Source: an uncultured Collinsella sp. (GTDB lineage Bacteria > Actinomycetota > Coriobacteriia > Coriobacteriales > Coriobacteriaceae). Taken from it: DNA of 7,364 nt. The translations under genes and the position numbers were made by a program. This document shows, piece after piece, positions 1 to 5,780 of the stretch; within the stretch, counting starts at the first letter, position 1, and each line of letters begins with the position of its first letter. Where the stretch lies: positions 1 through 7,364 of the forward strand of contig CAKTWE010000080.1 in NCBI GenBank assembly GCA_934630385.1, given 5' to 3'. The notes below the pieces were generated by a model. That model was not told the DNA's origin. It saw nothing but the letters and a program-made list of their open reading frames with translations, and made no database searches.

Positions 1-1960
1 GTCTGATGGCTTTTTGCGTGTGGCGGCGGCGTCGCCGCAGATTCGCGTTGCCGATGTCGAGGGTAATGCCGAGGTGGCGCTTTCCGCTGTTCGCGAGGCT
101 GCCGAGCGTGGCGTTCGCGCGCTGGTGCTGCCCGAGCTTAATCTGACTGGCTATACCGCGGCTGATCTGTTCCATAACCGCACATTACTGCATGCCTGCG
201 AGACCGCACTGGCACATATTCTCGATGAAACCCGCGAGCTGCCGATTGTCTTTACCATCGGCCTTCCCGTTGCAGTTGCCGAGAATATCTACAACTGCGC
301 CGCCGTGTGCTGCGCGGGCGAGCTTTTGGGCCTCACGGCCAAGAAGTATCTGCCCAACTATGGCGAGTTCTATGAGCGTCGTTGGTTTGCTCCGGCGCCT
401 GCGGATCCCGTGTGGGTTGAATTTGCCGGTCAGGGTCCGGTCCCGCTGGGTTCGGGGCTTGTCTACCGTTGCTGTGATGAGGGCGCCGAGGACCTGGTGC
501 TGGGCGTTGAGGTCTGTGAGGACCTGTGGGTGCCGGCACCCCCTTCGACTGAGATGGCGCTTGCCGGTGCGACGGTGATCCTCAACCCGTCGGCCTCGGA
601 CGAGATTATCGGCAAGGCGGATTACCGCCGCAGCCTTATCTCTAACCAAAGCGCGCGCCTGTACTGCGCCTATGCCTACGCGGACGCGAGTGAGGGCGAG
701 TCCACGACCGACATGGTCTTTGCGGGGGAGAACCTCGTCTACGAAAACGGCTCCAAGCTCGCCGCGACCAAACTGCTTACCTGCGATATGGCCGTCGCCG
801 ACGTTGACCTTGACCGCCTGGTTGCCGAGCGCCGTCGCTCGACGACGTGGACCCGCGCGGACGATGCGCCGGAGGCCACGACCGTTGAGTTCTCTTTTGA
901 GGGCACGCTCTCCGAGGCTCCCGTCCTGCGCAACGCCTGCGACATCGACCGCGTTTTTCCGCGCGCGCCCTTTGTTCCGGCCGACCATGGTGACCTGGCC
1001 GAGCGTTGCGAGACCATCCTCGACCTGCAGACTGCCGGCCTCAAGACCCGCCTTGCCCATACGGGTACCAAGGCTGCAGTCATCGGTCTTTCGGGCGGCC
1101 TGGATTCCACGTTGGCGCTGCTTGTGACCGTGCGTGCCTTCGATGCACTGGGGCTGCCGCGCACGGGCATCACTGCCGTGTCCATGCCCGGCTTTGGCAC
1201 GACGCATCGCACCAAGTCGAATGCCGAGTCGCTTGCCCACGACCTGGGTGTGAGCTTCCGCGAGGTTTCGATCCACGCGGCCGTGGAGCAGCACTTCAAG
1301 GATATCGAGCATGACCCTGCTGTGCAGGATGTGACCTACGAGAACAGCCAGGCTCGCGAGCGTACGCAGATCCTGATGGATCTGGCCAACCAGGCCGGCG
1401 GTTTTGTTATCGGCACGGGCGATCTGTCGGAGCTGGCGCTCGGCTGGGCTACCTATAACGGCGACCACATGAGCATGTACGCCGTCAACGCGAGCGTGCC
1501 CAAGACGCTTGTGCGCCATCTGGTGCGTTATGCGGCTGATGTCTTTGGCGGGCGTATTGCCGAGACGCTGCTCGATATCCTCGATACGCCGGTGTCCCCC
1601 GAGCTTCTGCCGCCCACGGGCGACGGCGAGATTGCGCAGAAGACCGAGGATTTGGTGGGCCCGTACGAGCTGCACGACTACTTCCTCTACTACCTGCTGC
1701 GTTTTGGCTTTGAGCCAGGCAAGATCTACCGCATGGCGCTCAAGAGCTTCGAGGACGTCTACGACGCCAAGACCGTCCACGCGTGGCTGCGTACGTTCTA
1801 TCGTCGCTTCTTTGCCCAGCAGTTTAAGCGCAGCTGCTTGCCCGATGGTCCCAAGGTGGGCTCGGTGACGCTCAGCCCGCGTGGCGATTGGCGTATGCCG
1901 AGTGACGCCAGCTCGCGACTGTGGCTTGCGCAGATCGACGCGCTTAATGCAATTGACTAA
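1..1960 (+). CDS. nadE: Glutamine-dependent NAD+ synthetase, 5' end cut by about 2 bases
   Basis: Catalyses the last step of NAD+ synthesis: ATP-dependent amidation of deamido-NAD+ with ammonia released from glutamine, in the cytosol. Two domains are visible. Residue numbers count from the TTG at base 14. An N-terminal nitrilase-type glutaminase spans about 1-270 and carries the Glu-Lys-Cys triad: E41 in LPELNLTGY, K110 in AKKYLPNYGEFYE and C168 in GVEVCEDLW. A C-terminal synthetase follows, with the ATP-binding PP-loop SGGLDST at 360-366 and the family motif GTGDLSELALGW at 467-478. The only in-frame start inside the window is the TTG at 14, which has no Shine-Dalgarno site. The frame stays open to base 2, and base 1 is G, so the true start is probably an ATG whose AT lies just outside, giving MSDGFLRVAAAS and about 653 residues. 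That length is normal for the two-domain bacterial enzyme. Family assignment is very secure; the exact start is inferred. Confidence 0.96.
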   Translation, partial: SDGFLRVAAASPQIRVADVEGNAEVALSAVREAAERGVRALVLPELNLTGYTAADLFHNRTLLHACETALAHILDETRELPIVFTIGLPVAVAENIYNCAAVCCAGELLGLTAKKYLPNYGEFYERRWFAPAPADPVWVEFAGQGPVPLGSGLVYRCCDEGAEDLVLGVEVCEDLWVPAPPSTEMALAGATVILNPSASDEIIGKADYRRSLISNQSARLYCAYAYADASEGESTTDMVFAGENLVYENGSKLAATKLLTCDMAVADVDLDRLVAERRRSTTWTRADDAPEATTVEFSFEGTLSEAPVLRNACDIDRVFPRAPFVPADHGDLAERCETILDLQTAGLKTRLAHTGTKAAVIGLSGGLDSTLALLVTVRAFDALGLPRTGITAVSMPGFGTTHRTKSNAESLAHDLGVSFREVSIHAAVEQHFKDIEHDPAVQDVTYENSQARERTQILMDLANQAGGFVIGTGDLSELALGWATYNGDHMSMYAVNASVPKTLVRHLVRYAADVFGGRIAETLLDILDTPVSPELLPPTGDGEIAQKTEDLVGPYELHDYFLYYLLRFGFEPGKIYRMALKSFEDVYDAKTVHAWLRTFYRRFFAQQFKRSCLPDGPKVGSVTLSPRGDWRMPSDASSRLWLAQIDALNAID

Positions 1961-1979
1961 GGTTGGCTAAATTGAACCA

Positions 1980-2026
1980 ATACGGGGGTTGCAAGCGTTA
2001 CACTTTTGCAATCTGATGGCCCGTAT
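1980..2026 (+). other. Nested stem-loop in nadE-aminotransferase spacer
   Basis: ATACGGG (1980-1986) pairs exactly with CCCGTAT (2020-2026). Inside it, TTGCAA at 1989-1994 can pair with TTGCAA at 2006-2011 across an 11-base loop. The structure lies 2 bases before the terminator hairpin at 2029. It could be part of a leader RNA, or the TTGCAA pair could be a protein-binding dyad. Function is unknown. Confidence 0.4.
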
Positions 2027-2028
2027 CG

Positions 2029-2059
2029 CGCGGCGCTCTTGTCGGAGCGCCGCGTTTTT
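2029..2059 (+). terminator. Rho-independent terminator between nadE and aminotransferase
   Basis: A perfect 10-bp GC-rich stem, CGCGGCGCTC with GAGCGCCGCG, closes on the loop TTGTCG and runs straight into five T residues (2055-2059). This fits an intrinsic terminator for nadE. It ends only 7 bases before the next gene's ribosome binding site, so it could also act as an attenuator for that gene. Confidence 0.75.
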
Positions 2060-2066
2060 CATATCG

Positions 2067-2074
2067 AAAGGTGG
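2067..2074 (+). promoter_or_regulatory. Ribosome binding site fixing the aminotransferase start
   Basis: AAAGGTGG sits 4 bases before the ATG at 2079. This supports that ATG over the in-frame TTG at 1989, which would force translation through the terminator hairpin and has no ribosome binding site. Confidence 0.8.
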
Positions 2075-2078
2075 CACC

Positions 2079-3242
2079 ATGCAGGCATCGCAGCGTCTCG
2101 ACCGCTTTGGCGCGGAGGTCTTCGCCTCGCTCAACAACAAGCTTCTCGCGCTGAAGGCTCAAGGCAAGACCATTTACAACATGAGCGTGGGCACGCCCGA
2201 CTTTAAGCCGTACGACCACGTGGTCGAGGCGCTCACGCAAGCAGCCCAAGATCCCGAGATGTGGAAGTATGCCCTGCGCGACCTGCCCGAACTCAAGCAA
2301 GCCGTGTGCGATTACTATGAGCGCCGCTTTGGCGTTTCGGGTATTACGCCGTCCATGGTGCAGTCGTGCAACGGCACGCAGGAGGGCGTGGGCCATTTGG
2401 GTCTGGCCCTGCTCGATCCGGGCGACACCATTCTGGTTCCCGATCCGTGCTACCCGGTCTTTGAGGCGGGTGCCAAGATCGCCGATGCCAAGCTCGAGTA
2501 CTATCCGTTGGTTGCCGAGCATAATTACCTGCCCTATGTGGCGGGTATCGACCCCGAGGTTGCCGATCGCACCAAGTACATGATCGTGTCGCTGCCTGCC
2601 AACCCGGTGGGCTCGGTGGGCACGCCCGAGGTCTATGGGGAGATCATTGCTTTCGCCCGCGAGCACGACCTGCTCATCGTCCATGACAATGCGTACTCCG
2701 ACATCGTGTTCGACGGCGAGCCCGGCGGCAGCTTCTTACAGTATCCCGGTGCGCTCGAGGTGGGCGTGGAGTTCTTCTCGCTCTCCAAGTCGTTTAACGT
2801 CACCGGTGCGCGTATCGGCTTTTTGGTCGGCCGCGAGGATGTGGTCTCGGCCTTTGCCAAGCTGCGCGGCCAGATCGACTTTGGCATGTTCTTCCCGATC
2901 CAGAAGGCTGCTATCGCCTGCCTGAACGGTCCGCGCGATGAGGTCGAGGCGCAGCGTCTGAAGTACCAGGAGCGCCGCGATGCCCTGTGCGACGGTCTTG
3001 AGGGCCTGGGCTGGGAGCGTCCTAACGCGCATGGCTCTATGTTTGTATGGGCCAAGCTTCCCGGTGGTCGCACCGATTCCATGGCGTTTTGCGAGGAGCT
3101 CATGGAGAAGGCCGGCGTTGTGGTGACGCCGGGTGCGAGCTTTGGTCCTTCGGGTGAGGGGCATGTGCGCATGGCGCTGGTCCTGCCGCCTGATCAGATT
3201 GCTTTGGCTGTCGAGGCCATTCGCGAGGCGGGCCTGTATTAG
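2079..3242 (+). CDS. Class I/II PLP-dependent aminotransferase
   Basis: A 387-residue fold-type I aminotransferase of the aspartate aminotransferase superfamily, which moves an amino group between an amino acid and a 2-oxo acid using pyridoxal phosphate. Visible landmarks are SVGTPDF at 36-42 (substrate-side N-terminal strand), NGTQEG at 98-103 (cofactor phosphate region), N175 in LPANPVGS, D203 and Y206 in VHDNAY (pyridine ring contacts), the Schiff-base lysine K237 in SLSKSFNVTGARIGF with R245 as likely phosphate ligand, and R364 in GHVRMAL, which binds the substrate carboxylate. All key residues are present and the length is normal, so it should be active and cytosolic. The overall pattern resembles the LL-diaminopimelate/alanine/aspartate aminotransferase subgroup, but I cannot assign a substrate. 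It follows nadE by 118 bases with a hairpin between. The start at 2079 is chosen from its ribosome binding site. Confidence 0.93.
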   Translation: MQASQRLDRFGAEVFASLNNKLLALKAQGKTIYNMSVGTPDFKPYDHVVEALTQAAQDPEMWKYALRDLPELKQAVCDYYERRFGVSGITPSMVQSCNGTQEGVGHLGLALLDPGDTILVPDPCYPVFEAGAKIADAKLEYYPLVAEHNYLPYVAGIDPEVADRTKYMIVSLPANPVGSVGTPEVYGEIIAFAREHDLLIVHDNAYSDIVFDGEPGGSFLQYPGALEVGVEFFSLSKSFNVTGARIGFLVGREDVVSAFAKLRGQIDFGMFFPIQKAAIACLNGPRDEVEAQRLKYQERRDALCDGLEGLGWERPNAHGSMFVWAKLPGGRTDSMAFCEELMEKAGVVVTPGASFGPSGEGHVRMALVLPPDQIALAVEAIREAGLY

Positions 3243-3275
3243 AAAAGTATTTCGGCTCGTCAATAGCTCGAAACC

Positions 3276-3301
3276 GATTTCGTGCAGTTCTTTTACGAAT
3301 C
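3276..3301 (+). other. Imperfect inverted repeat downstream of aminotransferase
   Basis: GATTTCGT (3276-3283) and ACGAATC (3295-3301) are complementary apart from one extra T, around an 11-base centre. There is no T-run after it, so it is not a convincing terminator. It might be an operator or chance in AT-rich DNA. Confidence 0.25.
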
Positions 3302-3348
3302 CTGCAAACAATTTCGGTAAACGGTCGATTTTTTGCTGCGAATAGGAG

Positions 3349-3354
3349 CATAAT
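3349..3354 (+). promoter_or_regulatory. Candidate -10 box for ldh
   Basis: CATAAT matches the TATAAT consensus at five of six positions. Transcription would start near 3361 and give a leader of about 83 bases before the ldh start. The -35 region, around TCGATT at 3325-3330, is poor, so this is tentative. No alternative fits between the hairpins and the gene. Confidence 0.35.
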
Positions 3355-3359
3355 CAAAG

Positions 3360-3380
3360 TCCCGATTGGATGTATTGGGA
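3360..3380 (+). other. First leader stem-loop upstream of ldh
   Basis: TCCCGAT (3360-3366) pairs with ATTGGGA (3374-3380), including one G-U pair, around a 7-base loop. It is followed 6 bases later by the stronger hairpin at 3387-3417. The pair forms a possible structured 5' leader. Role unknown. Confidence 0.35.
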
Positions 3381-3386
3381 TTACGG

Positions 3387-3417
3387 CAAGCCGCTCGGGT
3401 CGTTCCCGGGCGGCTTG
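3387..3417 (+). terminator. Strong hairpin before ldh (terminator-like, weak T-run)
   Basis: A 13-bp stem with one wobble pair has CAAGCCGC pairing with GCGGCTTG and, inside, CGGG pairing with CCCG, closed by the loop TCGTT. Only TTTG follows, so termination would be weak or conditional. It may end the aminotransferase transcript, shape the ldh leader, or both. It lies 16 bases before the ldh ribosome binding site. Confidence 0.45.
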
Positions 3418-3432
3418 TTTGTGGAGAGAGAT

Positions 3433-3437
3433 GGGAG
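3433..3437 (+). promoter_or_regulatory. Ribosome binding site fixing the ldh start
   Basis: GGGAG lies 6 bases before the ATG at 3444. The resulting protein begins MVNEKKVAIVGCGFVG, as expected for the dinucleotide-binding fold. The in-frame TTG at 3366 would add 26 residues encoded by the hairpin region and is rejected. Confidence 0.8.
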
Positions 3438-3443
3438 TTTCTA

Positions 3444-4394
3444 ATGGTTAACGAGAAGAAGGTCGCTATTGTCGGCTGCGGTTTCGTCGGTTCGTCTTCG
3501 GCGTTCGCGTTGATGCAGAGCGGTCTGTTCTCCGAGATGGTCCTCATCGACGTGGACAAGAACCGCGCCGAGGGTGAGGCCCTGGATATCGCGCACGGCA
3601 TGACGTTTGCCGAGCCGATGAAGATCTACGCCGGCGATTATTCCGATGTCGCCGACGCCGCCATGATCGTCGTCACCGCTGGCGCTGCCCAGAAGCCCGG
3701 TGAGACCCGTCTGGACCTGGTCAACAAGAACGTCAACATCTTTAAGTCCATTATTCCCGAGATTAAGAAGTCCGGCTTCGACGGCATTCTGCTCATCGTC
3801 TCCAACCCGGTCGACGTTCTGACCTTCGCTGCCATCAAGATGTCCGGTCTGCCCGAGGGTCACGTCATCGGTTCCGGCACCGTGCTCGACACTGGCCGTC
3901 TGCAGCAGATGCTCGGCGCCCACGTTGAGGTCGACCCGCGCGATGTCCAGGCCTATGTCATGGGTGAGCACGGCGACTCTGAGTTTGTCGCTTGGTCCAG
4001 CGCTCAGGTTGCCGGCGTTCCGCTGAACACCTTCTGCGAGCTTCACGGCCACCTGGAGCACGAAGCCGCCGAGAAGCGCATCGCCGAGGACGTCAAGAAC
4101 TCCGCCTACACCATCATCGAGAAGAAGCACGCCACCTACTATGGCGTTGCCATGGCCGTCAAGCGCATCTGCACCGCCGTCATGCGCGATGAGCAGACCG
4201 TTCTGCCCGTCTCCTCGCTCATGGTGGGCGAGTATGGCCTGTCCGATCTTGCCATCTCCATGCCGACCGTCGTTGGTCGCGACGGCGTTGTCTGCCGCGT
4301 TCCCGTGCCGCTGAACGATGACGAGCAACATGAGCTCACCGCCTCCGCCAAGGCCCTCAAGGACATCATCGACAGCGTCGACTTCTCCTGCTAA
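3444..4394 (+). CDS. ldh: L-lactate dehydrogenase
   Basis: Reduces pyruvate to L-lactate with NADH, regenerating NAD+ for glycolysis in the cytosol. It has 316 residues, normal for the family. The Rossmann fold shows GCGFVG at 11-16 and D36, which contacts the NAD ribose. The substrate loop AQKPGETRLDL has Q83 (Gln102 in standard LDH numbering, which selects pyruvate; malate dehydrogenases have Arg there) and R89 (Arg109). N121 in SNPVDV, D149 and R152 in LDTGRL, and catalytic H176 in GEHGDSE complete the active site. The positions matching the fructose-1,6-bisphosphate ligands Arg173 and His188 are Q154 and Q169, so classical allosteric activation is probably absent. Codon use is strongly biased to C- and G-ending codons (AAG, GAG, ATC, GTC), more so than in the neighbouring hydrolase gene, which suggests high expression. 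A strong terminator follows, and the leader holds two hairpins. Lactate rather than malate or hydroxyisocaproate specificity is inferred from Q83 and the canonical loop. Confidence 0.95.
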   Translation: MVNEKKVAIVGCGFVGSSSAFALMQSGLFSEMVLIDVDKNRAEGEALDIAHGMTFAEPMKIYAGDYSDVADAAMIVVTAGAAQKPGETRLDLVNKNVNIFKSIIPEIKKSGFDGILLIVSNPVDVLTFAAIKMSGLPEGHVIGSGTVLDTGRLQQMLGAHVEVDPRDVQAYVMGEHGDSEFVAWSSAQVAGVPLNTFCELHGHLEHEAAEKRIAEDVKNSAYTIIEKKHATYYGVAMAVKRICTAVMRDEQTVLPVSSLMVGEYGLSDLAISMPTVVGRDGVVCRVPVPLNDDEQHELTASAKALKDIIDSVDFSC

Positions 4395-4425
4395 ATCAAG
4401 CTCGTTAGAGCGAAAAGCTACAATG

Positions 4426-4461
4426 AAGGCGTCCGAGCCCACACGGCCCGGGCGCCTTTTT
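4426..4461 (+). terminator. Rho-independent terminator of ldh
   Basis: AAGGCGTCCGAGCC pairs with GGCCCGGGCGCCTT through a 14-bp stem with one G-U pair and one A/C mismatch. The loop is CACAC and the stem runs into five T residues (4457-4461). It begins 31 bases after the ldh stop codon. Confidence 0.85.
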
Positions 4462-4492
4462 GGTGCAAAGTGACCTGACCCCAATGCACCAT
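4460..4492 (+). repeat. REP-like palindromic repeat, copy A
   Basis: TTGGTGCA, 17 bases with the core CCTGACCCC, then TGCACCAT. The termini pair over 7 bp (TGGTGCA/TGCACCA). It matches copy B at 5673-5705 in 28 of 33 positions, in the same orientation and with the same spacer length. It directly abuts the ldh terminator and ends 7 bases before the GGGAGG of the next gene. Confidence 0.75.
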
Positions 4493-4508
4493 AGTTGATG
4501 GGAGGGCC

Positions 4509-5669
4509 ATGTCGGATTCGCCTAATTTTTTGACCTATGCCCAGACGGTGTTTGATCCGTTTGAGGAGCGGCCGTTCTGCGCGGTGGATAGCCTGGTCTT
4601 TGCGTGGTTGTCCTATTTGCGTTTGCCGGGTGATATGGCGGAGCTGACGAACTGGCAGGGCCTAGACGTACGCGAGCTGCTGCGTGCCGAGTGCTACCGG
4701 GACATGATTGGCGACTTGTGGGACCCAGAGGGGAGCAGGGCCTTGTTGGAGGCCGTGGCAGCAAGCCCTCGCTACCGTGGCGTGCACGTTTGCGGCTACC
4801 GTGCCGTGAGCGATGTGGTGGCGACAGAGCAGTTTGCAGCCATGGCGTTCCGGTTTCCGGCGGGGTTTAGTTATCTTTCCTTTCGGGGGACCGACAGTAC
4901 GATTGTGGGCTGGAAAGAGGACTTTAACATGGCATTCCGGTGTCCTGTGCCGGCCCAGGAATCCGCGGCGCGGTATGTGGACGAGGCGGCGGATGCGATT
5001 GACGGGCCGCTTTTGTGCGGAGGTCATTCCAAGGGTGGAAACCTTGCGGTGTACGGTGCGGCGATGTGCTCCGATGTCGCCCGTGAGCGAATCGAACGGG
5101 TGTATTCCCATGATGGTCCGGGCTTCGTCGAGGAGTTTCTGAACGGCAACGCCTTTGCCGATCTTTCCGGTCGAATCGACAAGACGCTACCTCGGTCGTC
5201 GATCTTTGGCATGATGTTCGAGACGCAGGAGGACTATGCCATCGTTGAGAGCACCGAGTTCAGCCTGCTGCAGCACAATCCCTTTAGCTGGGTGGTTGAT
5301 GGTCGCGACTTCGTGTACTGTGAGTGCCTGTCCGCCGGTGCTCGATACGTTGATGGCTCCATTCGCGAGATGCTGCTTGCGGTGTCACCTAGCGAACGCG
5401 AGCGTTTTGTAGATGCGTTGTTCTCCGTGTTTGAGGCTACGGGTGCTGAGCGGTTTGCTGATATCGCTGGGAATCTGCGCGAGAGCCTGCCCATGATGCT
5501 CCAGGCTGCGCAAGGCTTTGACAAGGATACGCGACGCTTTGTCTCGCAGACCATCGCTGCGATTCTTAAGTGTGCGCTTCTGCCCAAACGTCCCCAGGTC
5601 GACATGCCCGCTGCCGGCAAGAGCTTGGCAGAACAACTCGAGGCTTGGCAGTCCGAGCTCCTGCGCTAG
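4509..5669 (+). CDS. Mbeg1-like (DUF2974) alpha/beta-hydrolase family protein
   Basis: A 386-residue cytosolic-looking protein with no signal peptide or membrane segment. The N-terminal part (about 12-40, with CAVDSLVFAWLSYLRL) is typical of DUF2974. The core is lipase-like: SFRGTDSTIVGWKEDFNMAF at 124-143 resembles the class 3 lipase segment before the nucleophile, and GGHSKGGNLAVYGA at 171-184 is a nucleophile elbow with S174. D202 in SHDGPGF and H256 in LLQHNPFSW are likely to complete a Ser-Asp-His triad. The remaining C-terminal part (about 285-386) is helical and charged. The family is widespread in Gram-positive bacteria and, to my knowledge, has no established substrate, so hydrolase activity is inferred from the motif. 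The ATG follows a strong GGGAGG only 3 bases away, a short spacing. Codon choice is more relaxed than in ldh. The gene is bracketed by the two palindromic repeats, and no convincing own promoter is visible. Confidence 0.85.
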   Translation: MSDSPNFLTYAQTVFDPFEERPFCAVDSLVFAWLSYLRLPGDMAELTNWQGLDVRELLRAECYRDMIGDLWDPEGSRALLEAVAASPRYRGVHVCGYRAVSDVVATEQFAAMAFRFPAGFSYLSFRGTDSTIVGWKEDFNMAFRCPVPAQESAARYVDEAADAIDGPLLCGGHSKGGNLAVYGAAMCSDVARERIERVYSHDGPGFVEEFLNGNAFADLSGRIDKTLPRSSIFGMMFETQEDYAIVESTEFSLLQHNPFSWVVDGRDFVYCECLSAGARYVDGSIREMLLAVSPSERERFVDALFSVFEATGAERFADIAGNLRESLPMMLQAAQGFDKDTRRFVSQTIAAILKCALLPKRPQVDMPAAGKSLAEQLEAWQSELLR

Positions 5670-5672
5670 CCA

Positions 5673-5705
5673 TTGGTGCAAAGCAACCTGTCCCCGATGC
5701 ACCAA
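5673..5705 (+). repeat. REP-like palindromic repeat, copy B
   Basis: TTGGTGCA and TGCACCAA are perfect 8-bp inverted termini around 17 bases with the core CCTGTCCCC. The element starts 3 bases after the stop codon of the hydrolase gene. With no T-run it is not a classical terminator, but the hairpin could protect the 3' end of the transcript. Confidence 0.75.
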
Positions 5706-5736
5706 TCTTCGATGCGCCTGGGGCGGGCTCGACCGC

Positions 5737-5742
5737 TATACT
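5737..5742 (+). promoter_or_regulatory. Candidate -10 box for the nucleoid-associated protein gene
   Basis: TATACT matches the -10 consensus at five of six positions, giving a likely transcription start near 5749 and a leader of about 30 bases. No good -35 lies 16-18 bases upstream (GCGCCT region), so recognition may rely on the -10 and an activator. Confidence 0.45.
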
Positions 5743-5780
5743 GGTTCGTGCCGAAATCGATCTAGAACGGAATGCCGTAT

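Noticed and set aside
185..1780. Long antisense open frame (531 codons) opposite nadE
   Set aside because: It mirrors the GC-rich codon bias of nadE, has no recognisable domain, and nadE is unmistakable on the + strand.
1989..2078. N-terminal extension of the aminotransferase from TTG 1989
   Set aside because: It would be encoded by the leader and terminator hairpin, has no ribosome binding site, and the family N-terminus fits ATG 2079.
3366..3443. N-terminal extension of ldh from TTG 3366
   Set aside because: LDHs begin directly before the GxGxxG fold; the extension spans the leader hairpin, and ATG 3444 has a good ribosome binding site.
3243..3443. Rex (NADH-sensing repressor) operator upstream of ldh
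   Set aside because: I looked for a TTGTnAAn4TTnACAA-like dyad and saw none; the closest inverted repeat (3276-3301) does not resemble it.
3444..4394. Malate dehydrogenase as an alternative to LDH
   Set aside because: The substrate-selecting residue is Gln (AQKPGETR) rather than Arg, which indicates a lactate dehydrogenase.
4419..4424. TACAAT as a -10 promoter box for the hydrolase gene
   Set aside because: The start would fall inside the left arm of the ldh terminator and no -35 is visible, so it is probably chance.
3441..4484. Long antisense open frame (347 codons) opposite ldh
   Set aside because: It is a shadow of strongly biased ldh codons; the low-complexity Gly/Asp/Val-rich product resembles no family.
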